Notes under the pieces: generated by a model | The model's input: only the letters and a program-made list of their open reading frames with translations | Database searches by the model: none | Told to the model about the DNA's origin: nothing | Program-made: the position numbers and the translations under genes | Part shown: piece after piece, positions 53,004-62,497 of the stretch | Layout: every line of letters begins with the position of its first letter | Position numbering within the stretch: position 1 is the stretch's first letter | DNA from: Desulfovibrio sp. | GTDB taxonomy: Bacteria > Desulfobacterota > Desulfovibrionia > Desulfovibrionales > Desulfovibrionaceae | Assembly: GCA_017528345.1 (NCBI GenBank) | Contig: JAFXOX010000057.1 | Span: 50,570 to 114,569 of the forward strand | DNA: 64,000 nucleotides | Direction: 5' to 3'

Positions 53004-53507
53004 TTACTTGCCGCTGTACTGCGAAGCTATCTTCAAGGCCTGGGCTTCCACATCTTCCTGCATGGCAGCTCGAGCATTGCGGATTTTCTCGGCAAGGGTA
53101 GGATTGGCCAATGCCAGAATCTGCGCAGCCATCCATGCCGCATTGCGGGCCCCTGCTTTATCCAGGGCAAGAGTACCCACAGGGTATCCTGGAGGCATCT
53201 GTACGGTTGAAAGGAGCGCATCAAAACCGGCTAGCGCCGTTCCAGAAATAGGGATGCCAAGAACCGGACAGATGGTGCGTGCGGCAACTGCTCCTGCCAA
53301 GTGTGCTGCCATCCCGGCAGCACAAATAAAGACCTTGCAGCCGGATGCTTCCTTTTCGGCGACAAGCCTGGCCGTACGCTCAGCCGTTCTGTGCGCTGAG
53401 CTCACCGTCACCTCAAAGGGGATTGCAAGACGTTCCAAAACTTCCATGCACGGGGCGACCTTCTCCGCATCTGAAGCCGATCCCATGATAATCACCACAT
53501 CTGCCAC
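53004..53507 (-). CDS. purE: N5-carboxyaminoimidazole ribonucleotide mutase (PurE class I)
   Basis: 167 residues from a GTG at 53507, with GGGAGG four to five bases upstream. Motifs are VIIMGSASDAEKVAPCMEVL, SSAHRTAERT (catalytic His) and AGMAAHLAGAVAARTICPVL with GIPISG following. It moves the carboxyl group from N5-CAIR to the ring carbon in purine synthesis. The usual partner purK is not beside it; purD lies 14 bases upstream on the same strand. Confidence 0.96.
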   Translation of the reverse strand: MADVVIIMGSASDAEKVAPCMEVLERLAIPFEVTVSSAHRTAERTARLVAEKEASGCKVFICAAGMAAHLAGAVAARTICPVLGIPISGTALAGFDALLSTVQMPPGYPVGTLALDKAGARNAAWMAAQILALANPTLAEKIRNARAAMQEDVEAQALKIASQYSGK

Positions 53508-53521
53508 AATTGCCTCCCAGG

Positions 53522-54805
53522 CTATGCTCCAAGACGCTTAAGACCTTTGTTGCCAATATCGCGACGGTAAAAGCTTTTGGGAACTTCAAGAACCTGAATT
53601 GCCGCATAGGCACGCGACTGCGCCTGTTGAAGATCATCTCCCAAAGCTGTCACGCAGAGAATTCTGCCACCATTGGAGACAATCTCGCCGTTATCGGAGC
53701 GTGTTCCACTGTGAAAAACCTTGACGCCAGCCATTTTCTGCACCTGGTCAAGGCCGTGAATGGGAAGATTGCGCTCGTAGCTCTGCGGATAGCCCTGAGC
53801 CGCAAGGACAATGCCCAAAGCCGTTTGCGAGCTAAAGACCAGGCGCTCTTTGCTCATCGTACCCTGTACACAGTCCAGCATGGCCTGAACGAGATCACTG
53901 TCAAGACGCATGAGCAAAGGCTGACATTCTGGATCCCCAAAACGAACATTGTATTCAAGAACCTTGGGGCCGCTAGCTGTCATCATCAGGCCAGCATAGA
54001 GAATACCCACAAAGGGATGTCCGTCGCTTGCCAACACATCTAAGACTGGCTGCACCGTTTCCTCAGCCACGTGTTCTCCGTCCGCACAAGAAAGGACAGG
54101 TGCCGGACTGTAGGCTCCCATGCCGCCAGTATTGGGCCCCTGATCATTGTCAAAGGCAGCTTTGTGATCCTGGGCTGATGGCAGAGCATAGGCTTTCTTG
54201 CCGTCACAGAAGCAGAGTAGTGAGACTTCTTCACCCTGAAGGCATTCTTCAAGCACCAGGACATCACCGGCATGGCCAAAAACATGCTGGCCAAGCATGG
54301 CCTCAGCCTGGGCATGAGCCTCTTCAAGGCTCTGGCAGACCACGACGCCTTTACCTGCGGCCAGGCCGTCGGCCTTCACCACAAGAGGGGCTCCAAGCTT
54401 GTCAATGGCCGCATGAGCCTCTGCAAGCGTTTTGACAATGAGACATTTGGCTGTCGGCACATGAGCCCGCTGCATGACCTGCTTGGCAAAAGCCTTGCTG
54501 CCTTCAAGCCGGGCGCAGTACTGATCGGGCCCAAAACAGGCAATTCCGGCTGCCCGCATGGCATCAGTGACACCAAGGGTCAGGGGAAGCTCAGGGCCTG
54601 GTACGACAAGATCAATGTTTTTCTCCCTGGCAAAGGCAACAAGGCCTTTGAGGTCATCGACAGCCAGGGGCACATTTTCCACGGCTTCCAGAGCTGTGCC
54701 GCCATTGCCTGGCGCCACATAGATCTTGGTGGCCAGAGAACTCTGAGCCAGTTTCCACACCAGGGCATGTTCACGCCCGCCTGAACCAAGCACGAGAATC
54801 TGCAC
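53522..54805 (-). CDS. purD: Phosphoribosylamine-glycine ligase
   Basis: 427 residues from a GTG at 54805 with GGGGAG four bases upstream. It begins QILVLGSGGREHALVWKLAQ and shows the ATP-grasp motifs LVVKADGLAAGKGVVVCQ and LEYNVRFGDPECQPLLMRLD. It makes glycinamide ribonucleotide. It is followed by purE and preceded, nine bases upstream, by a VCBS-repeat protein gene on the same strand, so the three may be one transcript. Confidence 0.97.
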   Translation of the reverse strand: MQILVLGSGGREHALVWKLAQSSLATKIYVAPGNGGTALEAVENVPLAVDDLKGLVAFAREKNIDLVVPGPELPLTLGVTDAMRAAGIACFGPDQYCARLEGSKAFAKQVMQRAHVPTAKCLIVKTLAEAHAAIDKLGAPLVVKADGLAAGKGVVVCQSLEEAHAQAEAMLGQHVFGHAGDVLVLEECLQGEEVSLLCFCDGKKAYALPSAQDHKAAFDNDQGPNTGGMGAYSPAPVLSCADGEHVAEETVQPVLDVLASDGHPFVGILYAGLMMTASGPKVLEYNVRFGDPECQPLLMRLDSDLVQAMLDCVQGTMSKERLVFSSQTALGIVLAAQGYPQSYERNLPIHGLDQVQKMAGVKVFHSGTRSDNGEIVSNGGRILCVTALGDDLQQAQSRAYAAIQVLEVPKSFYRRDIGNKGLKRLGA

Positions 54806-54814
54806 AGTTCTCCC

Positions 54815-56506
54815 CTATTGATGAGGTTGCACTTCAAAGTCACTCATATCCACAGGCGCATTGGGATTGGTCGCCTGGGTATTCAGGGGGTAGGCCACAA
54901 TCATGCACTGGCGCGAACCAATGCCAAGATCCGGTGAGGAGTTGAGACCTACGACAAGATCAAGAACTCCGTCGTTATTCAGATCCGCCAGATCCACCTG
55001 ACCAACGGAGCCGCGGATACGACGGGTCTTCCACTTGAGTCCAAGGCCTACGCCATCCCAGTACAGGGCATGAATTTCACCCTGGGGGAAATAGCGGTAG
55101 CGGTCAAAAAACTGTGCAGCTGTGGACACAGGCTTATTGATAATGAGGACATATTCTCCGGTATGTCCGAGATCCACAGACAAAAAGCGCATGGGCGCGT
55201 AGTATTTGCTCGGCAGCTGATAGTTGGTGTCAATTCCCATACCAGGCATGCCCTTGTAATGCTCCATACCCACTGCGGAGCCTGAATATTTCTCCATGGT
55301 GGTATGAATGGCCGAAGTGGTATTGCGGGCGCCAAAGATCTTGATGCGCTCATCGTCGCGCAAAACAACAAGCTTATCGCCGTCACCACCGCGGGAATTG
55401 GGGAGCCAGCAGAAATTGAAGGCCGTGGCTTCCTTGGGGAGATTGAGTCTCTCACCCAGCGCGTATTTATTGCCGGTTTTGATCATGGCGTGAACGCCAG
55501 GACTGAAGAGCTTCAGTGAATCCCAGCCCTGACCGATGAGGGTCGGGGAATAGGTCGGAGGAATGCGCGCAACAGAGCAGAAATAGGGTGTGCGCTCGGC
55601 ATACTGGCTCAGACGATTCCCCTTGAAGCTATAAAAAAAACTATAGGGACGGTTGCGTTCCTCATCAAAGGTGGCAATGACCAGTTCCAGAGCACCGTCA
55701 CGGTTGAGATCAATGGCGCGCATGGAGAAGTTGACATTGGTCTGGGACACAAGGGTATTGCCTAACTCCTTGAGACGTCCGTCATTGCTCCAGATATAGA
55801 TATAGAGATGATGCCGGTCACAGATGGCCACTTCGTTTTTGCCATCACCGTTAAAATCACCCACAGCCATATCGGACATATTGACCTTAAGGCGTTGGGA
55901 GCGCAGACGGGAACTGTCACCGGCACTTGCGCCCTGATAGCGGAACTGCGGGTTGAGGTAATACTGCTGACTTGTTTCATTGACGAGGATATCGCTGCTT
56001 GCGCCATGGCCGCCGCGAATACCGCCTGTGGCACCGGAGCCAGGTGTACGCATGGCCTGCTGGGACGACGCGGCAAGGGTCACGCCCATGGCCTCACGGG
56101 CCATGGCTTGTGTCAGAGCATCAAGACTCCCTGTCAGGGAATTAAGAGGTGTCTTGGTGGACTTGCTCCAGGTCTTCCCCCTGCGATCCACGCTATTAAG
56201 GGTAATGGCAGCCTGATTGCCCTGTACCTGGATAGTGCCCCATACCGCATAGTCGGCGCGCCCCATGGCCTTGCGGGCATCAGCGGCACCCGCCGCCCTG
56301 GCATTGCCAAGGGTAGCTGCAAGCGAGCCTGACTGCTGCAATTTGCTCTGAATACTTCCTGGCACGGCTTTGGCCAGATATGACATATTCTGTGGAACAT
56401 TGGCCACAAAAGGCAAAATCACGGCCGATTTCTGCGCTGCCTGGGCCGAAACAAGCCCCAGACCAAACAGTAGAAAGGCCAGCAGCAGACACGAGAACCT
56501 CTTCAT
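54815..56506 (-). CDS. Exported VCBS/FG-GAP-repeat protein of unknown function
   Basis: 563 residues with AAGGAG before the ATG and a signal peptide (KRFSCLLLAFLLFGLGLVSA, then QA). Residues 25-150 resemble lipoprotein-associated TolB-type N-terminal domains (SAVILPFVANVPQNMSYLAK, ADYAVWGTIQVQGNQAAITL). From about 210, FG-GAP-like calcium-binding repeats appear: VGDFNGDGKNEVAICD, IDLNRDGALELVIATFD and ADLNNDGVLDLVVGLN. A beta-propeller working in the periplasm or on the surface is likely. It lies just upstream of purD. Confidence 0.85.
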   Translation of the reverse strand: MKRFSCLLLAFLLFGLGLVSAQAAQKSAVILPFVANVPQNMSYLAKAVPGSIQSKLQQSGSLAATLGNARAAGAADARKAMGRADYAVWGTIQVQGNQAAITLNSVDRRGKTWSKSTKTPLNSLTGSLDALTQAMAREAMGVTLAASSQQAMRTPGSGATGGIRGGHGASSDILVNETSQQYYLNPQFRYQGASAGDSSRLRSQRLKVNMSDMAVGDFNGDGKNEVAICDRHHLYIYIWSNDGRLKELGNTLVSQTNVNFSMRAIDLNRDGALELVIATFDEERNRPYSFFYSFKGNRLSQYAERTPYFCSVARIPPTYSPTLIGQGWDSLKLFSPGVHAMIKTGNKYALGERLNLPKEATAFNFCWLPNSRGGDGDKLVVLRDDERIKIFGARNTTSAIHTTMEKYSGSAVGMEHYKGMPGMGIDTNYQLPSKYYAPMRFLSVDLGHTGEYVLIINKPVSTAAQFFDRYRYFPQGEIHALYWDGVGLGLKWKTRRIRGSVGQVDLADLNNDGVLDLVVGLNSSPDLGIGSRQCMIVAYPLNTQATNPNAPVDMSDFEVQPHQ

Positions 56507-56694
56507 ACATGCTCCTTAACGCAGGCCCTGCGGGGCCTGAATATTGCGTATTCCCGAAAAGTAACGTATGCCGAGCCAGACGCTCAGCCCATAAAAAAAA
56601 GAATTGGGCCAATATACGCGCTCTTTTTCCCCTCTGCAAGCAAGCGGACGCGCTCAAGGCTCTGTCTGCACAATGTCAATGCCTGGAAGTCCTT

Positions 56695-57918
56695 ATGCCC
56701 GAACCCCATTTGCGCTCTTTCCGCATTCATGCGCCCCTCTCTCTCCAGCCTTCAGTCCGTGAGCTTCTGCTCAGCGAGGGCTTCCGCTTCCATGAAGAGC
56801 CTTTTTCACCCGTATGTTTCCGCCTGATTGAAGAGCCCATAGCCCTTGGAAGCTCTCTGGCCGCCTTCTTCGGCTATATCTATATCCAGGATCGCTCATC
56901 CATGCTGCCGCCCCTGGCCCTTCACCCGGCTCCGCAGGAAGCCGTGCTCGACATGTGCGCAAGCCCCGGCAGCAAGACCTCGTTTCTCGGCCAGCTGAAG
57001 GAACAACAGGGTCTTGTTCTGGCCAATGAACCTAATGCGCAGCGTCTGGCGACCTTGCGTGCCAATCTCCAGCGTCTAGGGCTTTTAAACTGTGCCACAT
57101 GCTCCTATGAAGGCCAGAAGCTTCCTCTGAACGCACAGAGTTTTGATGCCATCCAGCTTGACCCGCCCTGCTCCGGCTGGGGAACCGTTGAAAAAAATCC
57201 CAAGGTTTTACAGATTTGGCAGGGGGACAAGATCAAACGCCTCACAGGCCTGCAAAGGGCACTTCTACGCAAGGCCCATGAGTTTCTGAAACCGGGAGGA
57301 CACCTGCTCTACTCCACATGCACAACCAACAGCGCCGAAAATGAGGAACAGGTGCGTTTTGCCGTTGAGGAACTGGGCTTTAGCTGTGAGAAGATTCCCG
57401 CCTTTCCCGGCTTTGTTTTTGACGAACCCTGGCCTGGCACTCTGCTTGTCAGAGGTGAAGAATCAAAAGCACAGGGTTTTTTTCTGGCACGTCTTAGCAA
57501 AACGCACGATGAGCCTCCTGCCGTGCCTTCTTCGCCCCCAGAGCTTCCTGGTTATGAAATCAGTGTGGACAAAGAGCTTCCTCCCGGTCGCAGCCTCTGC
57601 ATCAGGGACAAGGTCTACTTTGTCCCAAAAATCTGCGATGCTGTTGTGCCTGAAAAGTTCTCATGGCGCGCTGCCTATCTTGGCCAACTCAAGGGTGGAC
57701 GCGTGCAGCTCCAATGGAGGGACAAACCATACGGACACGTTCAGCCCAGTCCTTCTCAAGATATCATCCTCGAATCTCCCGAGGACCTCAAATCCCTCTT
57801 GCAGGGCCAAAGCCGCATATGCCCCCTAGCCAGCAAAACAGCCAGGCTTTTTTTCAAAGATCTGCCACTGGGACTGGTTGGCATCAAAAACGGCCGCATT
57901 CTGGCTTCTTTCCGCTAA
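56695..57918 (+). CDS. RsmF/NOL1-NOP2-Sun-type rRNA (cytosine-5) methyltransferase
   Basis: 407 residues from the ATG at 56695 (GGAAG nearby). The frame is open upstream to 56380, but the extra 105 codons overlap the divergent VCBS gene. The SAM-binding VLDMCASPGSKTSFLGQLKE, DPPCSGWGTVEKNP (first Cys) and LLYSTCTTNSAENEEQVRFA (nucleophile Cys) are complete. The C-terminal 150 residues fit the RsmF-type extension (FSWRAAYLGQLKGGRVQLQW). It should make m5C in 16S rRNA. It converges with a glycosyltransferase gene nine bases away. Confidence 0.92.
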   Translation: MPEPHLRSFRIHAPLSLQPSVRELLLSEGFRFHEEPFSPVCFRLIEEPIALGSSLAAFFGYIYIQDRSSMLPPLALHPAPQEAVLDMCASPGSKTSFLGQLKEQQGLVLANEPNAQRLATLRANLQRLGLLNCATCSYEGQKLPLNAQSFDAIQLDPPCSGWGTVEKNPKVLQIWQGDKIKRLTGLQRALLRKAHEFLKPGGHLLYSTCTTNSAENEEQVRFAVEELGFSCEKIPAFPGFVFDEPWPGTLLVRGEESKAQGFFLARLSKTHDEPPAVPSSPPELPGYEISVDKELPPGRSLCIRDKVYFVPKICDAVVPEKFSWRAAYLGQLKGGRVQLQWRDKPYGHVQPSPSQDIILESPEDLKSLLQGQSRICPLASKTARLFFKDLPLGLVGIKNGRILASFR

Positions 57919-57927
57919 ATCCCACGA

Positions 57928-59148
57928 CTAAAAATCTGCAGGCAAACTTTGCAGCAGGCGGTCGATAGTTTTTCCAGCCTGAGATTGCATCTGAGAGTGA
58001 AAACGCGAAGCCGTACGCAAAAACCTTACAAGACGTCTACCCGCTTCACGCTTTGCACCATCTGCCATAAGCAGTCCCTCGCCAAGCTGACACGTAAGCT
58101 CGGTTGCGTAGTACTCAAGGCTGTCACCGTTGATCTCAAGGATTTTTCCGGCGAGCCTTCGGGCGCGGGCGTAGTTTTTGGTTTCAAGAGCAAGCACAAG
58201 ACCAAGCCGCAAAAAATCAGGCTCTGCATCAAAAGCTCGCAGAAAAACCGCAAAGAGCACTTGCGCATACTCCCTGTTCTGCCGAAGCGCCAATGTCAAT
58301 TTGGCAACAGCCTGAGGCAGAGCCATGGGGTTTTTCTGAGGAGCAACAGGGTATTTTTGTCCGACAATTCCCTTGGACAAACGCTCCTTGAGCTCACAGG
58401 CACGCGCAACAATAGCCGTATGCCGAGAGTTTTTTTGACGAGCCTGCCTGTAGAACTCCTGCCAGCTGCGTTTATTGACACTGCCAAAGGTTGCGTCGGT
58501 TTTGGCGAGCTTTTCGGCAAAATCCTGTTCCGAGCGATAATAGTAGTGGTTAAGACAGATTTTATCTGTGGCAGAGGGGGCAAAGGCGCCTAGGCTTTTT
58601 TCGTAGTTAGCGTTGACACCATAGCCTCTGCTGTAGCCAAAATGGTGAGAGGAATAGATGCTTGCGTAGCAGGCAGGACGCAGAATGGTCTTGCTGTCGC
58701 AGACCTCACCAAGACTTTCCGTATAGTTCAGCGTCACAAAACCTTCAGGCCGAGAGAGATGGCCTGATGAGGAAAAGAGATCCCACTGGACAATGAGCGC
58801 GGCATAATCTCTGTAATCCTGAAGAAAAACCCGAATATCGTCGCAAGCCTTGAGACAGAGGAATTCATCGAGATCAAAAAAGGCGAGCCATTCCGTCGAG
58901 TCGCCAAAATTGTGCAGACAATGTTGATAGGCAAGATTCTGCTGACCAAGCCCCTTGATGGTAAAAACTTCGCAAAAGCCAAGAGCAACATAGTCTTTCA
59001 GTGTCTCAGAGATCGGAATCTGACTCTCATTGTCGTAGAGAAAGATTTTGTCAAAACCAAGGTAGTGGTGATAGCACACCCATTCCTCGAGATACTGGGT
59101 TTCATCCTTGGCAATGGCGCAGAGACAGGCGGTATAGGGTTGAGACAT
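57928..59148 (-). CDS. Glycosyltransferase of the GT92/DUF23-like type
   Basis: 406 residues with GGGGG before the ATG. The GT-A domain shows ACLCAIAKDETQYLEEWVCY, KIFLYDNES and the DxD-type WLAFFDLDEFLCLK (about 90-103); a later NHYYYRSEQDFAEKLAK is typical of this family. The last 130 residues are helical repeats. The substrate is unknown; such enzymes often act on surface polysaccharide or glycoproteins. It stands between the convergent RNA methyltransferase gene and the broken cstA on the same strand. Confidence 0.85.
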   Translation of the reverse strand: MSQPYTACLCAIAKDETQYLEEWVCYHHYLGFDKIFLYDNESQIPISETLKDYVALGFCEVFTIKGLGQQNLAYQHCLHNFGDSTEWLAFFDLDEFLCLKACDDIRVFLQDYRDYAALIVQWDLFSSSGHLSRPEGFVTLNYTESLGEVCDSKTILRPACYASIYSSHHFGYSRGYGVNANYEKSLGAFAPSATDKICLNHYYYRSEQDFAEKLAKTDATFGSVNKRSWQEFYRQARQKNSRHTAIVARACELKERLSKGIVGQKYPVAPQKNPMALPQAVAKLTLALRQNREYAQVLFAVFLRAFDAEPDFLRLGLVLALETKNYARARRLAGKILEINGDSLEYYATELTCQLGEGLLMADGAKREAGRRLVRFLRTASRFHSQMQSQAGKTIDRLLQSLPADF

Positions 59149-59224
59149 ACGACCCCCGCAAGCAAAAAGAGCAGGAAGAAACCTTCCTGCTCCCGCAAAT
59201 CCAAATATTTCCGGAGTCAGAGTC

Positions 59225-60679
59225 CTAGACGGATTCCTTCTTTAAAGCCTCGTCTTCAACAACATGGGTCTTGGTGCCAAACATGATAAAGCAGACAAAA
59301 GCCGCCAAGGCCACAACAATGCCGATGATATTGGAGGTCTCAATGGGAATACCAAAACCGAGCTTTGGACTGTAGCAGATAAAGGTTGTGCAGACAGCGG
59401 TCATAAAGACTGCCGGCACTGTGCAGATCCAGTGGAAACGACCGTGGCTTGCCAGGTAAACGGCTCCCGACCAGAGCACAATGCTTGCCAACGACTGATT
59501 GGACCAGCCGAAATAATTCCAGATAGTGTCAAAGCCCACCTGACAGAGCACAAGACCCACGGCAAAAATCGGCACAGCCAGGAGCAGACGGGCCGGAATG
59601 GGACGCTGAGAATAGTTGAAGACTTCAGCGATGGTCAGACGTGCTGCGCGGAAAGCAGTATCACCACTTGTCACAGGCAGGGCGACAACACCAAGGATGG
59701 CCAAAATACCACCAAAACCACCCATCAGGGCAATGGCAGAATCGTGCACAACCGTAGCCGGGCCGCCGCTGGCCAGAGCCTGCTGCAGGGCTTCGGGACC
59801 ATGGTAGAAGGACATACCAACAGTTGCCCATACCAGGCCGATGAAGCCTTCAGCGATCATGCCGCCGTAGAACACGCTCTTGCCATACTTCTCACTGCTC
59901 AGACAGCGGGCCATGAGCGGAGATTGGGTTGAATGGAAACCAGAAAGAGCACCGCAGGCAATGGTGATAAAGACCAGAGGAAAGAGAGGCAGGCCCTTGG
60001 GATGCTGATTAGTCCACTGCGCGGAATTGTAGAAAACAACATCTGGAGAGGCAAACATCATGATCGTCATGCCGAAGGCCATGATCAAAAGAACTGCGCC
60101 AAAGAGAGGATAGAGGCGTCCAATGATCTTGTCGATGGGCATGATGGTCGCGATAAAGTAGTAAGCAAAAATAATGCCAAGCCAGACATTGAAGGTCAAG
60201 ACTTCAGGCGTCATCTAGGCGAGAAGTCCGGCAGGGGCCTTGGCAAAAACCACGCCCACGAGCACGAGCAAAATCACGGCAAAGACACGCATCAGCTGTT
60301 TGGCCACATTCCCGAGAGTATTGCCCACAATGACGGGAAGGTTACAACCACCATAGCGGATGGAGAGCATACCTGACATATAGTCGTGGACAGCTCCGGC
60401 AAAAATGCTGCCGATGACAATCCAGACCAGAGCCGCTGGTCCGTAGAGAGCACCAAGGATAGGTCCAAAAACCGGACCAACACCGGCGATATTCAACAGT
60501 TGGACAAGCCAGACTTTCCAGGCCGGCATGGACACGAAGTCAACGCCATCGGCTTTGGTGATCGCTGGTGTTGGTCGGTTGGGATCTTGTCCGAAGACCT
60601 TGGCAACGAAGGTGCCGTAGACAATGTAGCCGACGACAAGCGCAACGGTTGCCAAAATAAAATACATACCATTGGACAT
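59225..60679 (-). pseudogene. cstA: Carbon starvation protein CstA family transporter, interrupted by an in-frame TAG
   Basis: Two adjacent pieces read as one gene in a single frame. The N-terminal 154 residues (ATG at 60679, AAGGAG upstream) end FAKAPAGLLA, then TAG at 60217-60215, then ATG directly after, and 329 residues continuing TPEVLTFNVWLGIIFAYYF. Together they make about 484 residues with many membrane segments and CstA motifs (PAWKVWLVQLLNIAGVGPVF, HDYMSGMLSIRYGG, GALSGFHSTQSPLMARCLSS). CstA proteins take up pyruvate or peptides. The stop could mean inactivation, stop-codon readthrough, or reinitiation at the ATG that follows. The C-terminal part is otherwise intact. Confidence 0.85.
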
Positions 60680-60818
60680 AGCAATCGCTCCTTGCTTGGG
60701 ATTTGCGATGGCATGCTACCAGCAAGAGCCGAGCTTTTCAATCATTTTCCCGGACAAAAAATGCTCAAAAAATGGCTCTTGTAGCGCTAAAAAGATGCGG
60801 CCGAGAAAGTCCAGCAAC

Positions 60819-60847
60819 TTGCCTTTTCAACGATCCTCAACTACGAT
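60819..60847 (+). promoter_or_regulatory. Sigma-70-type promoter of the YgjP-like gene
   Basis: TTGCCT (60819-60824), 17 bases, TACGAT (60842-60847), 44 bases before the start at 60891. Confidence 0.5.
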
Positions 60848-60890
60848 TTTAGCGCTTTCACCCTCTCACTTTCTTGGCAGAGAAGGCAAA

Positions 60891-62237
60891 ATGTCAGATG
60901 CAAATATCCCTCAAACGCTGAGTCACACCTGCCGCAATGGAGAGACCTTTGCTATTGCCGTGCGAGTTTCCTCACGCCTACGCGCACCGCAAATCAAGCT
61001 GGACAAGGGGCAGTTTATCTTCGTTGTACCCGCGTGGCTGAGAAGGAGCGATCTCGAACGCACTCTGCCACAGATTCGATTATTTGTAGAAAACAACGCT
61101 GACAAGGCTAAAGCCCAGCTTGTCCGGCTCGCCAAGGAGAAATCATCACACGCCCAAGAACAAACCTTTCCCTCAAGCTATACCTACACAACACATAGCG
61201 GAATAGTTTGTATGGTTGCTATCCGCAGATCAACCCGTGCACGCAAGGTAACCATTACGCTCAAAAACGGCCGTTTTGAGCTCGTTGTGCCCACATGGGC
61301 GTCTCGCGAGACATTTTCTTCCCTTCTGCCCCTAACGCACAATTTTCTGGAGAAGTGGGCCGCTAAGCCAACAAATCTATTGCCTCGAGAGCAAAGGAAA
61401 CCTGAGGGAGAAATTCCCAATAGTCTGACCTATACCTGTAAAGATGGCCGGCAAATCACTGTTGGTGTTCAAATATCTGCTCGCGCACGCTACGTGCGCA
61501 TCAAACTGATTTCAGGTCGTTTTATCATTGTCGTGCCTAAAGGCATACGAAAAAAGGTGCTGGATGAAGCGCTCCCGAATCTCTACAGTTGGCTTGAAAG
61601 AGAATTGCCGACCGCTGAGCAACCGCAAAAACACGAATCTCTCCCTCCTGAGATCGCAATCCCGCTTTTGCACAAAAATCTCCCCATCAAGGTCGATAAT
61701 ACCTATCTCAACGCAACCCAAAGACTCAGTGAGCTCACGCCATCATCGCTGTGCATAACGATGAAAATGAACACGGAATCAATCTGTGCCATTCTTCATA
61801 ACGACGTTCTTGAAATTTACGGAGGTGGTCAGGACCTGTTTTTCCAGGTCATGGCTCTGCAGTACTGGTGCCAACGTGCAGCCGAACATTATTTGCCGCC
61901 AATACTACGGGAGGTACTCCAGCAAAACAGCCTTCCTGATGTCGTCATCTCCATCCGAGATCAAAGCACTCGCTGGGGCAGCTGCCGGAAAAAGGCCGGT
62001 GTAATGCCCAGCATCTCCCTCAACTGGCGCGCGATTCTCTTGCCAGAAAAACTCATCAGACACCTTTGTGTCCATGAGTCAGGGCATCTGCTGCACATGA
62101 ACCATTCACCGGCATTCAAGCAGGCTATGCAGAAAATGGAAGCGGAAGCCCGAGAACTTGAAAAAGAACTTGATAAAGCCTGGCAGAAGCTTCCCTGGTG
62201 GGCTGTGCACAAACGCTATCTGAAAAATACGGTGTAG
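60891..62237 (+). CDS. YgjP-like metallopeptidase with triplicated N-terminal module
   Basis: 448 residues from the ATG at 60891 (AGAAGG four bases upstream). The C-terminus is a complete YgjP/WLM-type metallopeptidase: DQSTRWGSCRKKAG (about 357-370), NWRAILLPEKLIRHLCVHES, and the zinc site H395-E-S-G-H399 with H405 (HMNHSPAF). Before it, three tandem copies of an about 65-residue module occur at about 5-70, 92-157 and 174-239, each with an arginine-rich strand pair (SSRLRAPQIKL, STRARKVTITL, SARARYVRIKL) and a VVP turn. YgjP proteins normally have one. The function of the copies is unknown; E. coli YgjP is described as a UTP pyrophosphatase, so peptidase activity is not certain. Confidence 0.85.
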   Translation: MSDANIPQTLSHTCRNGETFAIAVRVSSRLRAPQIKLDKGQFIFVVPAWLRRSDLERTLPQIRLFVENNADKAKAQLVRLAKEKSSHAQEQTFPSSYTYTTHSGIVCMVAIRRSTRARKVTITLKNGRFELVVPTWASRETFSSLLPLTHNFLEKWAAKPTNLLPREQRKPEGEIPNSLTYTCKDGRQITVGVQISARARYVRIKLISGRFIIVVPKGIRKKVLDEALPNLYSWLERELPTAEQPQKHESLPPEIAIPLLHKNLPIKVDNTYLNATQRLSELTPSSLCITMKMNTESICAILHNDVLEIYGGGQDLFFQVMALQYWCQRAAEHYLPPILREVLQQNSLPDVVISIRDQSTRWGSCRKKAGVMPSISLNWRAILLPEKLIRHLCVHESGHLLHMNHSPAFKQAMQKMEAEARELEKELDKAWQKLPWWAVHKRYLKNTV

Positions 62238-62497
62238 GCGCTTTCACAAGAGGTCTCATGCCTTTCGGCAATGAGAAACATTGCGCTGTAGCTTATCCCA
62301 TAGTATACATTTGCGCGCTTTTAACAATGAATTCAGCTGGTTATGGGAAATTTTTCGCCTGCAAAGAGTGCGGAGGTCACGAGAGCTCCCAAGCATTGTA
62401 TGCTGTTCTCCTAGCACAAGGAAGCTCTCGCCTCGTATGGCAGGCCTACGTTCACTTGCCTCAAACCTTGTTTTGAGGCCGAAACGACGAGGATATC
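62238..62497 (+). promoter_or_regulatory. Structured leader upstream of the ThiC-family gene
   Basis: 260 non-coding bases. Two clear hairpins are seen: a long one with CGAGAGCT/AGCTCTCG (62380-62430), enclosing a smaller GCAT-TGT-ATGC (62393-62403), and GCCTCAAA/TTTGAGGC (62458-62479) just before the ribosome-binding site GAGG. I looked for TPP and cobalamin riboswitch motifs and did not find them. The leader may still be regulatory. Confidence 0.45.

Noticed and set aside
59225..60679. Selenocysteine or programmed recoding in cstA
   Set aside because: The interrupting codon is TAG, not TGA, and no stem-loop of the SECIS type follows; pyrrolysine is only a remote option.
62238..62497. TPP or cobalamin riboswitch upstream of the ThiC-family gene
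   Set aside because: The conserved CUGAGA and the GCCACTG-type boxes were not found; only unrelated hairpins are visible.
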